Source: an uncultured Clostridia bacterium
GTDB taxonomy: Bacteria; Bacillota; Clostridia; UMGS1810
Assembly: GCA_905210855.1 (NCBI GenBank)
Contig: CAJLYL010000043.1
Location: 1 to 14,342, forward strand
DNA: 14,342 nt
Direction: 5' to 3'
Shown here: positions 1 through 6,925 of the stretch, in pieces
Position numbering within the stretch: the stretch's first letter is position 1
Layout: each line of letters starts with the position of its first letter
The notes under the pieces: model-generated
What the model saw: only the letters and a program-made list of their open reading frames with translations
The model's database searches: none
Told to the model about the DNA's origin: nothing
Translations under genes and position numbers: made by a program

Positions 1-795
1 GTGTACGGAATAGCAAAAATGCTTAACTTTGCCCACGGTGATATCATCATGGTCGGCGCATACACCATATTTGTGACTATGGCTACCCTCGGTCAGCCGC
101 TTGTTGCTGTCATCATGGCGGTGATAGTGTGTACCGTGCTGGGCATAGTTGTGGAAAAAGTGGCATATAAGCCGCTCCGCGGCGCATCACCTCTTGCTGT
201 GCTCATAACCGCCATCGGTGTCAGCTATCTGCTCCAGAGCGTGGCGCAGCTCATATTTCAGTCAAAATCCCGTCCGATTCAGGATTGGTCTCTGCCCGAC
301 GTGGCTTTTCTTAAGAGCGTGGGCATAAGTACATCTGCGGCGGTGACGCTGGTTGTCGGCGCAATAATCATGGTTGCGCTCACACTGTTCATCAAGTATA
401 CCAAAACGGGCAGCGCAATGCTTGCCGTGTCCGAGGATAAGGGTGCGGCTCAGCTCATGGGCATCAACGTAAACAAAATTATTACCATAACCTTTGCAAT
501 AGGTTCGGCACTTGCCGCAATTGCAGGTACGTTTTATCTTTACGGCAGAAATGTTGAGCCGACCCTCGGCGCAATGCCCGGTATCAAGGCATTCACGGCG
601 GCGGTTATCGGCGGCATAGGCTCAATTCCGGGCGCTATGCTCGGCGGTGTGGTTCTCGGCATTATAGAGAAGTTTTGCCTCAGCGTGCCGGCGGTATCAC
701 CGTATACCACTTCGATTGAGTTCGGTCTGCTTATCGTGATATTGCTTGTTAAGCCTACGGGATTCCTGGGTAAAAGAAGAAGAGAGAAGGTGTGA
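1..795 (+). CDS. livH: Branched-chain amino-acid ABC transporter permease LivH (5'-partial)
   Basis: One of the two membrane permeases of the high-affinity Leu/Ile/Val importer; it pairs with LivM to form the channel. The visible 264 residues are strongly hydrophobic, with about seven membrane segments. They open with a GIAKMLNFAHGD stretch, which in LivH proteins follows the first membrane helix. Full-length relatives have roughly 290-310 residues, so the GTG at base 1 is an internal codon and the true start lies upstream. The ITAIGVSYLLQ segment and the C-terminal AVIGGIGSIPGAMLGG segment are also typical of the family. The stop overlaps the start region of livM, which indicates translational coupling. 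The substrate-binding protein gene (livJ/livK type) is not in the window and is probably upstream. Family identification is secure; the exact amino acid carried cannot be read from the sequence. Confidence 0.93.
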   Translation: MYGIAKMLNFAHGDIIMVGAYTIFVTMATLGQPLVAVIMAVIVCTVLGIVVEKVAYKPLRGASPLAVLITAIGVSYLLQSVAQLIFQSKSRPIQDWSLPDVAFLKSVGISTSAAVTLVVGAIIMVALTLFIKYTKTGSAMLAVSEDKGAAQLMGINVNKIITITFAIGSALAAIAGTFYLYGRNVEPTLGAMPGIKAFTAAVIGGIGSIPGAMLGGVVLGIIEKFCLSVPAVSPYTTSIEFGLLIVILLVKPTGFLGKRRREKV

Positions 796-800
796 GCGGT

Positions 801-1958
801 ATGGGTAAATATTTTCAGAACATCAAAAAAGGTTATAAATTTAAGAACTATGTCAACTATGTGCTTGTTCTCGCACTGCTCGGCGTCTTCAGCCTGATTA
901 TGTTCACGGGCGGCGTTAAGCTTTCAATGGCGTCGCTGTTCACACAGATAGGCTTTAGCATAATCCTGGCGGTATCGCTCAATGTAGTTGTCGGCTTTCT
1001 CGGTGAGCTGAGTCTCGGTCACGCCGGATTCATGTGCATCGGCGCATACATCGGCGGTCTTGCGGCGGTCGGGCTTTCATCCGTTATTGATTCAAAGTTG
1101 CTTGTGCTCATAATAGCGATGCTTATCGGCGGACTTGTCTCGACGCTTTTCGGCTTTATAATAGGTCTGCCGTCACTTCGCCTAAAAGGCGACTACCTTG
1201 CGATAGTAACCCTCGCTTTCGGCGAGATTGTGCGAAACGTCTTTAAGAATCAAAAGCTCTTCGGCGCGGCAATGGGTCTTAACACCAGTGCCATTAAGTA
1301 CGACACAAGAACATCGCCGACGCTCTTTGTTGTCACATTCGTCGTGGCGCTAATAATGCTTATTGTGGTGCAGAACTTTATCCGCAGCAAACACGGCAGA
1401 GCGGTAACGGCTATCCGCGACAACGAGATTGCCGCAAAGGCAATGGGCATAAATGTTACGTTCTACAAGCTGTTCGCATTTATGCTCTCATCATTCTTCG
1501 CAGGAATAGCAGGCGTTATCTATGCGCACTATGCCACACCGGTCAACTATTCGTTCTTCTCTTACAACTATTCAATAGAGATTCTCGTTATGGTTGTGCT
1601 CGGCGGCATGGGCAATATAACAGGCTCAATAGTTGCGGCGACGGCAATATCGCTCATCAACTATTCGCTGCAAAAATATCTCTCGGGCAACCTCGCTGCG
1701 ATGAAATACCTTATCTATGCGCTCATTCTCATCATCATGGTTATCTTCAGCAACGCTCCGGCACTTGCGGATTTGAGAAGAAGATTCAGAGATTTCTTTG
1801 CGCATATACTTAAGCTCGGCAAAAAACATGATCCGGCTAACATCAACAGCGATGAGGCATCATGGGACAGAATACCCACAAAAATCAGAATGGACGAATT
1901 GCTTTCGACAGACATAAATGTCGGCGACAACAAGCCGCAGTCCAAGAAAGGGGAGTAA
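801..1958 (+). CDS. livM: Branched-chain amino-acid ABC transporter permease LivM
   Basis: Second permease of the Liv importer. It is a polytopic membrane protein with about nine to ten hydrophobic segments. Family landmarks are ELSLGHAGFMCIGAY near residue 70, LKGDYLAIVTLAFGEIVRN near 135, AMGINV followed by FMLSSFFAGIAGVIYAHY, and MVVLGGMGNITGS. Two starts are possible: a GTG at 792 overlapping the livH stop, and an ATG at 801. The purine-rich GAGAAGG at 784-790 abuts the GTG but lies 10 nt before the ATG, so I prefer 801 (385 residues). After the last membrane helix there is a hydrophilic tail of roughly 60 residues rich in Lys, Asp and Ser, somewhat longer than in E. coli LivM. It sits between livH and livG in one operon. 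Confidence 0.94.
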   Translation: MGKYFQNIKKGYKFKNYVNYVLVLALLGVFSLIMFTGGVKLSMASLFTQIGFSIILAVSLNVVVGFLGELSLGHAGFMCIGAYIGGLAAVGLSSVIDSKLLVLIIAMLIGGLVSTLFGFIIGLPSLRLKGDYLAIVTLAFGEIVRNVFKNQKLFGAAMGLNTSAIKYDTRTSPTLFVVTFVVALIMLIVVQNFIRSKHGRAVTAIRDNEIAAKAMGINVTFYKLFAFMLSSFFAGIAGVIYAHYATPVNYSFFSYNYSIEILVMVVLGGMGNITGSIVAATAISLINYSLQKYLSGNLAAMKYLIYALILIIMVIFSNAPALADLRRRFRDFFAHILKLGKKHDPANINSDEASWDRIPTKIRMDELLSTDINVGDNKPQSKKGE

Positions 1959-1964
1959 ATTGAC

Positions 1965-2738
1965 ATGAAAGAAAAAATAATGCTCAAAACCGAGAACCTC
2001 GGTATCTCTTTCGGCGGATTGAAAGCCGTTTCAAACCTGAATATCAGCATAGCCAAGAACAGGCTTTACGGTCTTATCGGCCCTAACGGCGCCGGCAAAA
2101 CCACGGTGTTTAATATGCTCACCGGCGTGTACAAGCCCACCGAGGGAAAATTTTTTCTCGACGGGGAGGATCTTACCGGCAAAAGCCAGGAGACTATCAA
2201 CCATAAGGGAATAGCGAGAACATTCCAGAACATAAGACTTTTTAACAATATGTCGGTTGTCCGCAATGTCATGGTCGGTTTGCACAATCAGCCGGAGTTC
2301 AAGTGCAACCCTCTCACAAGTATGATAAGGCTTCCGCGCCACTTTGAGTGCGAAACCGATATGCGTGAAAAGGCAAAGGATATCCTCAAAATCTTCGGTC
2401 TTTATGAGCAGAGGAACATCCTTGCCTGCAACCTCTCCTACGGCGAACAGAGAAAACTTGAGATTGCCCGTGCACTCGCAACCAATCCGAAGCTTTTGCT
2501 CCTTGATGAGCCGGCTGCCGGCATGAACCCCAACGAGACGGCAGAGCTTATGGACACCATCAGATTTATCAAGGATAACTTTGATATGACGATTCTTCTC
2601 ATTGAGCACGACATGAAGCTTGTCGCAGGTATATGCGAGGAACTCACGGTGCTTAATTTCGGTCAGGAACTGATGCACGGCGACCCCAAGACGGTTCTCA
2701 CAGCTCCCGAGGTTGTGACGGCTTATCTGGGCGAATAG
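1965..2738 (+). CDS. livG: Branched-chain amino-acid ABC transporter ATPase LivG
   Basis: Cytoplasmic ATP-binding subunit that powers the LivHM permease. The 257 residues carry a complete nucleotide-binding domain: Walker A GPNGAGKTT at 39-47, Q-loop Gln88 in ARTFQNIRLF, signature LSYGEQ at 157-162, Walker B LLLLDEP with Asp181-Glu182, and switch His215 in LLIEHDM. The LFNNMSVVRNVMVG segment, the long insertion before the signature, and the AAGMNPNE run are typical of LivG rather than LivF. The ATG at 1965 has AAAGGGGAG ending nine bases upstream; a second ATG at 1980 lacks such a site. It starts six bases after the livM stop. No catalytic residue is missing. Confidence 0.96.
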   Translation: MKEKIMLKTENLGISFGGLKAVSNLNISIAKNRLYGLIGPNGAGKTTVFNMLTGVYKPTEGKFFLDGEDLTGKSQETINHKGIARTFQNIRLFNNMSVVRNVMVGLHNQPEFKCNPLTSMIRLPRHFECETDMREKAKDILKIFGLYEQRNILACNLSYGEQRKLEIARALATNPKLLLLDEPAAGMNPNETAELMDTIRFIKDNFDMTILLIEHDMKLVAGICEELTVLNFGQELMHGDPKTVLTAPEVVTAYLGE

Positions 2739-2757
2739 GAAAGGAGAGTTGGCATAA

Positions 2758-3483
2758 ATGAATATTAAAAAACCGCTTCTCGAAATAAAGGATTTGCAGG
2801 TGTATTACGGAGTTATCCGTGCGCTCAAGGGAATATCGCTCACCGTAAACGAGGGTGAGATAGTGGCTCTCATCGGTGCTAACGGCGCCGGCAAGACTAC
2901 CACTCTGCACACGATTACAGGCCTTATCCCCGCGCACAGCGGCTCCATAATGTATGAGGAGCACGACCTGACAAAAGAGGCTGCGCATAACATAGTTGCC
3001 ATGGGCATGGCTCATGTGCCCGAGGGCAGACGCGTGTTTCAGGAGCTGACGGTGTACAAAAACCTTATGCTCGGCGCATACACCAGGACTGACGGCAAGC
3101 AGGCGATAGAGGAATCGCTGCAGAATGTATACAGGCATTTTCCCAGGCTTGATGAGAGGAAAAATCAGATAGCCGGCACGCTCTCCGGCGGTGAGCAACA
3201 GATGCTCGCCATGGGCAGGGCGCTCATGTCAGACCCGAAGATTATCCTCATGGACGAGCCTTCAATGGGTCTTTCACCGCTGCTTGTAAACGAGATATTC
3301 GGCATCATAAAAGAGGTGTCCGACGAGGGCATGACGGTTCTGCTTGTTGAGCAGAATGCAAAAAAGGCGCTCTCCGTTGCCGACAGGGCATATGTGCTTG
3401 AGACGGGCGAGATAAGGATGTCCGGCGATGCACAGGAGCTGCTCAACGACGACAGAATTAAGAAAGCATATCTCGGTGCATAG
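2758..3483 (+). CDS. livF: Branched-chain amino-acid ABC transporter ATPase LivF
   Basis: Second ATPase subunit of the Liv importer, forming a heterodimer with LivG. The 241-residue protein has Walker A GANGAGKTT at 40-48, the LivF-type MAHVPEGRRVF element at 84-94 in the Q-loop region, signature LSGGEQ at 142-147, Walker B ILMDEPSMGL with Asp166-Glu167, and VEQNAKKAL at the switch position (Gln-Asn replacing His), which is normal for LivF. The ATG is preceded by AGGAAAGGAG with a 10-base gap, so translation should be efficient. It follows livG by 19 bases and is the last gene of the operon. The stop is followed by a gap that contains promoter-like sequences and a hairpin. Confidence 0.96.
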   Translation: MNIKKPLLEIKDLQVYYGVIRALKGISLTVNEGEIVALIGANGAGKTTTLHTITGLIPAHSGSIMYEEHDLTKEAAHNIVAMGMAHVPEGRRVFQELTVYKNLMLGAYTRTDGKQAIEESLQNVYRHFPRLDERKNQIAGTLSGGEQQMLAMGRALMSDPKIILMDEPSMGLSPLLVNEIFGIIKEVSDEGMTVLLVEQNAKKALSVADRAYVLETGEIRMSGDAQELLNDDRIKKAYLGA

Positions 3484-3488
3484 ATTAA

Positions 3489-3517
3489 TTGAATTTTATA
3501 TTGTATTGTGTTATAAT
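3489..3517 (+). promoter_or_regulatory. Sigma-A-type promoter upstream of acyltransferase gene (distal)
   Basis: TTGAAT (3489-3494) and TATAAT (3512-3517) are 17 bases apart, and TG at 3509-3510 makes it an extended -10 box. Transcription would begin near 3524, giving a leader of about 125 bases that includes the hairpin at 3598-3630. It lies only a few bases after the livF stop. Prediction from consensus only. Confidence 0.55.
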
Positions 3518-3591
3518 AAACACGGTTAAACTTTAAAACCTTATGTGTTTATTGAACCGGTGTGTTGCAGGACGGTTGCGGCTTGCACTTA

Positions 3592-3600
3592 TGGTATAAT
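3592..3600 (+). promoter_or_regulatory. Second extended -10 promoter element, proximal to acyltransferase gene
   Basis: TGGTATAAT is a perfect extended -10 box. No good -35 hexamer is visible at the usual distance, which extended -10 promoters can tolerate. The start point would fall near 3607, inside the 5' arm of the adjoining inverted repeat, so transcripts from here could not form that hairpin. Confidence 0.4.
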
Positions 3601-3633
3601 CGGTTTGTATCTGTCGGATACAGACCGATTTTT
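3598..3633 (+). terminator. Strong hairpin with T-run between livF and acyltransferase gene
   Basis: Arms 3598-3611 and 3617-3630 pair over 14 bp (one G-U pair) around a 5-base loop TGTCG. The 3' arm runs into T residues at 3629-3633. This looks like an intrinsic terminator for readthrough from the liv operon, or an attenuator in the leader of the next gene. As a DNA palindrome overlapping the proximal -10 box it could instead be an operator. The hairpin ends only seven bases before the GGAGGG ribosome-binding site at 3640. Confidence 0.55.
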
Positions 3634-3650
3634 GCTTGCGGAGGGTACTA

Positions 3651-4709
3651 ATGATGAAAAAAAGAATGTTTGAGCTGTCGTTTATGAATGTGATTCTCTG
3701 TCTTTTGGTAGTGTTCATTCACGTGTCGTCCGAGGCGGTCATCAATCTGCAAAAAAACAGTTTGCAGTTCTTTGCCGTTTCGTCATTTAACCGTGCAATT
3801 GCTTTTGTGGTGCAGGGGTTCATATTTTTGAGCGCGCTCAAGCTCGTCAAATTTTCAAAGAATTTTTCCGCAAAGCGGTTTTATCTCGGCAGAGCGCGCA
3901 CCATAATTCTGCCGTATGTGCTCTGGGTTGTGATTTACTATATCTATTTTATGCGCAGCGGCTATTTTACTTTCAGTCTGCGCGAGCTTGTCCGGTATAT
4001 GCTTGTGGGCGATTTGGTCAGTCATTTTTATTTCATAGTGCTCATAGTTCAGTTTTATGCGCTCGCTCCGCTGTGGCTTGCGTTGAGCAGGAGGATGGGC
4101 GCTTTTGCGCTTGTTGCGCTCGGCTGTGCTGTGAGCCTTGCGGCAAGCTTTGTTCCGGTTTTTCTCGCAAGGGCGTCGGTGGATTTTCCCTATACTGACA
4201 GGGTGTTTGCCGCATACATGATTTACTGGATGCTCGGCTGCGCCGCCGGCAGGGATTATGACAAATTTAAATCCGCGCTTATGTCGCGCCGCGGCGCGGT
4301 TTACTTTGCTTTTGCAGCGCTTTGCCTTGCCGATGTGTCATTTTATCATCGCGCAGTCACGGGTGGCACCGTCTTTGCCTTTGCGGAGCAATTGCATATC
4401 CTCTACTGCACCTCGGCGATACTCGCCGTGTATGTGCTGTCGTGCTCGGTAAAAGAATTTGAGGGGAAAACAGGGAGATATGGCGCGTTCTTTGCAACGC
4501 TCGATTTATCTACATACGATATCTATCTGTCGCACTGCCTTGCGATATTTGTCTTCAATGATTACATGAACCGTTTTGGCATTGTTTCGCTTGCAAAACG
4601 CTATGCGCTGCGGTGTCTCTTCGTTTATTTTATAACACTGTCGCTATGTATGGTGTGGCAATATGCAAAGAAAAAACGTTTTATTTACAAATCGGCGCAG
4701 ATAAAATAA
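3651..4709 (+). CDS. Membrane acyltransferase, acyltransferase-3 family
   Basis: Integral membrane protein of 352 residues with about ten hydrophobic helices, resembling the acyltransferase-3 family that transfers acetyl or other acyl groups to surface sugars or lipids. The first helix carries the family's His (LLVVFIHVSSEAV). It is followed by a second helix with FIFLSALKLVKF, an arginine-rich loop (KRFYLGRART), and a later LSTYDIYLSHCLAIF helix of the kind found near the end of these proteins. ATGs at 3651 and 3654 both follow GGAGGG (3640-3645); the spacing fits either. It stands alone: no glycosyltransferase, flippase or other sugar gene adjoins it, so the acceptor cannot be inferred. Several hydrophobic stretches are rich in Phe and Tyr. 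Family assignment is moderately sure; substrate unknown. Confidence 0.78.
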   Translation: MMKKRMFELSFMNVILCLLVVFIHVSSEAVINLQKNSLQFFAVSSFNRAIAFVVQGFIFLSALKLVKFSKNFSAKRFYLGRARTIILPYVLWVVIYYIYFMRSGYFTFSLRELVRYMLVGDLVSHFYFIVLIVQFYALAPLWLALSRRMGAFALVALGCAVSLAASFVPVFLARASVDFPYTDRVFAAYMIYWMLGCAAGRDYDKFKSALMSRRGAVYFAFAALCLADVSFYHRAVTGGTVFAFAEQLHILYCTSAILAVYVLSCSVKEFEGKTGRYGAFFATLDLSTYDIYLSHCLAIFVFNDYMNRFGIVSLAKRYALRCLFVYFITLSLCMVWQYAKKKRFIYKSAQIK

Positions 4710-4726
4710 AATTTATTGTTAAGTAA

Positions 4727-4755
4727 TTGATTTTTTTATTATTTTATGTTATACT
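4727..4755 (+). promoter_or_regulatory. Promoter of the 176-residue hypothetical gene
   Basis: TTGATT (4727-4732), a 17-base spacer and TATACT (4750-4755), with TG at 4747-4748 giving an extended -10. A second TATAAT lies at 4757-4762. It sits in an AT-rich gap just after the acyltransferase stop. The leader would be short, about 20 bases. Confidence 0.55.
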
Positions 4756-4779
4756 TTATAATCGAAGCGGGGTGATATT

Positions 4780-5310
4780 TTGGCAGGGAGAGAATTTCAG
4801 ACGCCGGTCGGACTTTTTGAGACGGCGGTTACGCAGATGTATGCCGCCGCACAGGAAATGGGCTTTGCGGATGACAGTCCGGTGATAAACCATGAGCTTA
4901 TTGCCGCGGGAAAAACCTGTGTTATATCGTGGCTCGGCGATGCGGAATTTAAAAGCGGACTGGAGAAGAACCCCACAAGCTACTATTTCGGCATTGCGAC
5001 AAATCTTTTGGTCTGCGGTATGTACTATGCGCAAAAGTGGATTGAAGATGAGGATCTCGGCAAAATCGGTTATGCCGATATATACAACGGCGGACTGTGG
5101 AAGAATGTTTATGATTTACTGGAGGACGATACGGATGACAGCAAGAACAGCTTTACTATTCTTGCGCGTGATTTGTACGACATATGGACTGGTCTCATAA
5201 GACCGTATATGAAGCTGAGTAACGCCGGACAGTACCTCATAGACACAATGGTGGCGTTTTTTCAGACTGGGGCTGACATAAAGCTCTCTATTATGGATGA
5301 CAATTCATGA
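4780..5310 (+). CDS. Hypothetical soluble protein, 176 residues
   Basis: I do not recognise this family. The start is a TTG preceded by GGGGTGAT (4769-4776), which pairs well with the 3' end of 16S rRNA; the core spacing is about seven bases. The protein is acidic, has no signal peptide or membrane helix, and looks mostly helical with aromatic-rich segments (SYYFGIATNLL, MYYAQKW, GGLWKNVYDLLEDD). An acidic patch EDDTDDSK lies near residue 115. The codon pattern matches the neighbours and the frame is intact over its whole length between a good promoter and the gdhA leader, so it is a real gene. No catalytic motif is visible. It ends 82 bases before gdhA and could be co-transcribed with it, but a functional link is only suggested by position. 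Confidence 0.75.
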   Translation: MAGREFQTPVGLFETAVTQMYAAAQEMGFADDSPVINHELIAAGKTCVISWLGDAEFKSGLEKNPTSYYFGIATNLLVCGMYYAQKWIEDEDLGKIGYADIYNGGLWKNVYDLLEDDTDDSKNSFTILARDLYDIWTGLIRPYMKLSNAGQYLIDTMVAFFQTGADIKLSIMDDNS

Positions 5311-5392
5311 TTAAATTTTTGCTATCTTCGGCACGGTGCAGAAAGTGCGCCGCGGCCGGTTAGATATAACCATGTGAAAGGAGTAATTTACA

Positions 5393-6739
5393 GTGGCATT
5401 CAAAAGCAAGTATTTAGAAAATGTAATGGAAACCGTAATTCGCAGAAACCCTGCGGAGCCGGAGTTCCACCAGGCGGTACGCGAGGTTCTGGAGTCTCTG
5501 GAGCCTGTTATAGAGGCGCACCCCGAGTTCGTTGAGAGAGGCATAATCGACGAGATTGTTGAGCCTGAGAGAATTATCAAATTCCGCGTTCCGTGGGTTG
5601 ACGACAACGGTAAGGTTCAGGTAAACCGCGGATTCCGCATCCAGTTCAACAGTGCAATAGGCCCTTACAAGGGCGGTCTGCGTTTGCACCCGTCGGTATA
5701 TGAGGGCATAATCAAGTTCCTCGGTTTTGAACAGATTTTCAAAAACTCTCTTACCGGTCTGCCGATAGGCGGCGGCAAGGGCGGTTCCGACTTCGACCCC
5801 AAGGGCAAATCGGACATGGAAGTTATGCGTTTCTGTCAGAGCTTTATGACGGAGCTTTACAGACATATCGGCGCAGACACCGACGTACCGGCAGGTGACA
5901 TCGGCGTGGGTGCAAGAGAGATTGGCTTTATGTTCGGTCAGTACAAGAGACTGCGCAACGAGTTCAGCGGAATCCTCACAGGAAAGGGTCTTACATACGG
6001 CGGCAGCCTTGCAAGAACAGAGGCAACGGGCTTCGGTCTGTGCTACTTCACAAAAGAGATGCTCGTAGATAACGGCAAGTCATTCAAGGACGCAACGGTT
6101 GTTATCTCCGGCTCGGGTAATGTTGCTATCTTTGCAAACCAGAAGGCTACGGAGCTCGGCGCAAAGGTTGTTGCTATGTCCGATTCCAACGGATACATCT
6201 ATGACAAAGACGGCATAGACCTCGACGCAGTTAAGCAGATTAAACTCGTAGAGAGAAAGAGAATTAAAGAATACGTCGCAACTCACCCGAATGCAGAGTA
6301 TCACGAGGGCTGCAGCGGCATATGGACAATCAAGTGCGACATTGCTCTTCCGTGCGCAACTCAGAACGAGATTGACGAGGAGAGCGCAAAGGCTCTCGTT
6401 GCAAACGGCTGCTATGCGGTGGCAGAGGGCGCAAATATGCCTTCCACACCGGAGGCAATCGCTGTATTCCAGAATGCAGGAGTTCTCTTCGGGCCCGCAA
6501 AGGCTGCAAATGCCGGCGGCGTTGCTACATCGGCTCTCGAGATGAGCCAGAACTCCATGAGATATTCATGGACGTTTGAAGAGGTTGATGCAAAGCTGCA
6601 CGACATCATGGTTAATATCTATCATGAGTCCGCAAAGGCTGCTGAGGAGTACGGCATGAAGGGTAACCTTGTTGCCGGAGCAAACATTGCAGGCTTCATG
6701 AAGGTTGCAAACTCCATGATGGCACACGGCGTTGTGTGA
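5393..6739 (+). CDS. gdhA: Glutamate dehydrogenase (class I hexameric, probably NADP-specific)
   Basis: Catalyses reversible reductive amination of 2-oxoglutarate with ammonia to glutamate in the cytoplasm, a main entry of ammonium into amino acids or, in fermenters, an exit from glutamate. The 448 residues match the usual length of the small hexameric enzymes (E. coli 447). Visible landmarks are the substrate-binding GPYKGGLRLHPSV at 90-102, catalytic Lys129 in LPIGGGKGGSDFDPKGKS, the VPAGDIGVGAREIG stretch at 165-178 with catalytic Asp169, and the dinucleotide-binding GSGNVA at 240-245. The SDSNGYIYD segment after the second strand is typical of the NADP-type clade, but coenzyme choice is inference. 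The start is GTG with GAAAGGAG nine bases upstream. An intrinsic terminator follows the stop. I see no convincing promoter of its own in the 82-base gap upstream. Confidence 0.96.
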   Translation: MAFKSKYLENVMETVIRRNPAEPEFHQAVREVLESLEPVIEAHPEFVERGIIDEIVEPERIIKFRVPWVDDNGKVQVNRGFRIQFNSAIGPYKGGLRLHPSVYEGIIKFLGFEQIFKNSLTGLPIGGGKGGSDFDPKGKSDMEVMRFCQSFMTELYRHIGADTDVPAGDIGVGAREIGFMFGQYKRLRNEFSGILTGKGLTYGGSLARTEATGFGLCYFTKEMLVDNGKSFKDATVVISGSGNVAIFANQKATELGAKVVAMSDSNGYIYDKDGIDLDAVKQIKLVERKRIKEYVATHPNAEYHEGCSGIWTIKCDIALPCATQNEIDEESAKALVANGCYAVAEGANMPSTPEAIAVFQNAGVLFGPAKAANAGGVATSALEMSQNSMRYSWTFEEVDAKLHDIMVNIYHESAKAAEEYGMKGNLVAGANIAGFMKVANSMMAHGVV

Positions 6740-6776
6740 TTCAAAAAAACAGATTTATTAATACCGATTTACCGAG

Positions 6777-6810
6777 GCAAGAGCGTTTTTTACGGCGCTC
6801 TTGCTTTTTT
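6777..6810 (+). terminator. Intrinsic terminator after gdhA
   Basis: Perfect 9-bp stem GCAAGAGCG (6777-6785) / CGCTCTTGC (6796-6804) with a 10-base loop, followed by six T residues (6805-6810). It is well placed 38 bases after the gdhA stop and isolates murC from it. Confidence 0.88.
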
Positions 6811-6878
6811 GTGAAAAAAATATTCCTAAATGAGATAAAAAAGACAAAAAAGGTGTTTATTTTTCTGCCGACATGGTG

Positions 6879-6884
6879 TATAAT
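6879..6884 (+). promoter_or_regulatory. Probable -10 box for murC
   Basis: A consensus TATAAT lies 41 bases before the murC ATG. The best -35 at 17-base spacing is a weak TTTATT (6856-6861). Placement between the gdhA terminator and murC supports it, but the -35 match is poor. Confidence 0.4.
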
Positions 6885-6925
6885 TAGAACATATTAATGT
6901 GAGTTTAACATTGGGGGATGTTTTG

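Noticed and set aside
1..795. GTG at base 1 as a genuine start of livH
   Set aside because: The first residues correspond to the loop after the first helix of LivH, so the coding region continues to the left of the window.
2031..2678. 215-codon open frame on the minus strand opposite livG
   Set aside because: It lies wholly antisense to a gene with all ABC ATPase motifs, has no ribosome-binding site, and its composition is what mirrored coding sequence gives.
5331..5371. Small inverted repeats before gdhA (GCAC/GTGC and GGTTA/TAACC) as a terminator or riboswitch
   Set aside because: The stems are four to five base pairs, there is no T-run, and nothing resembles a known riboswitch core.
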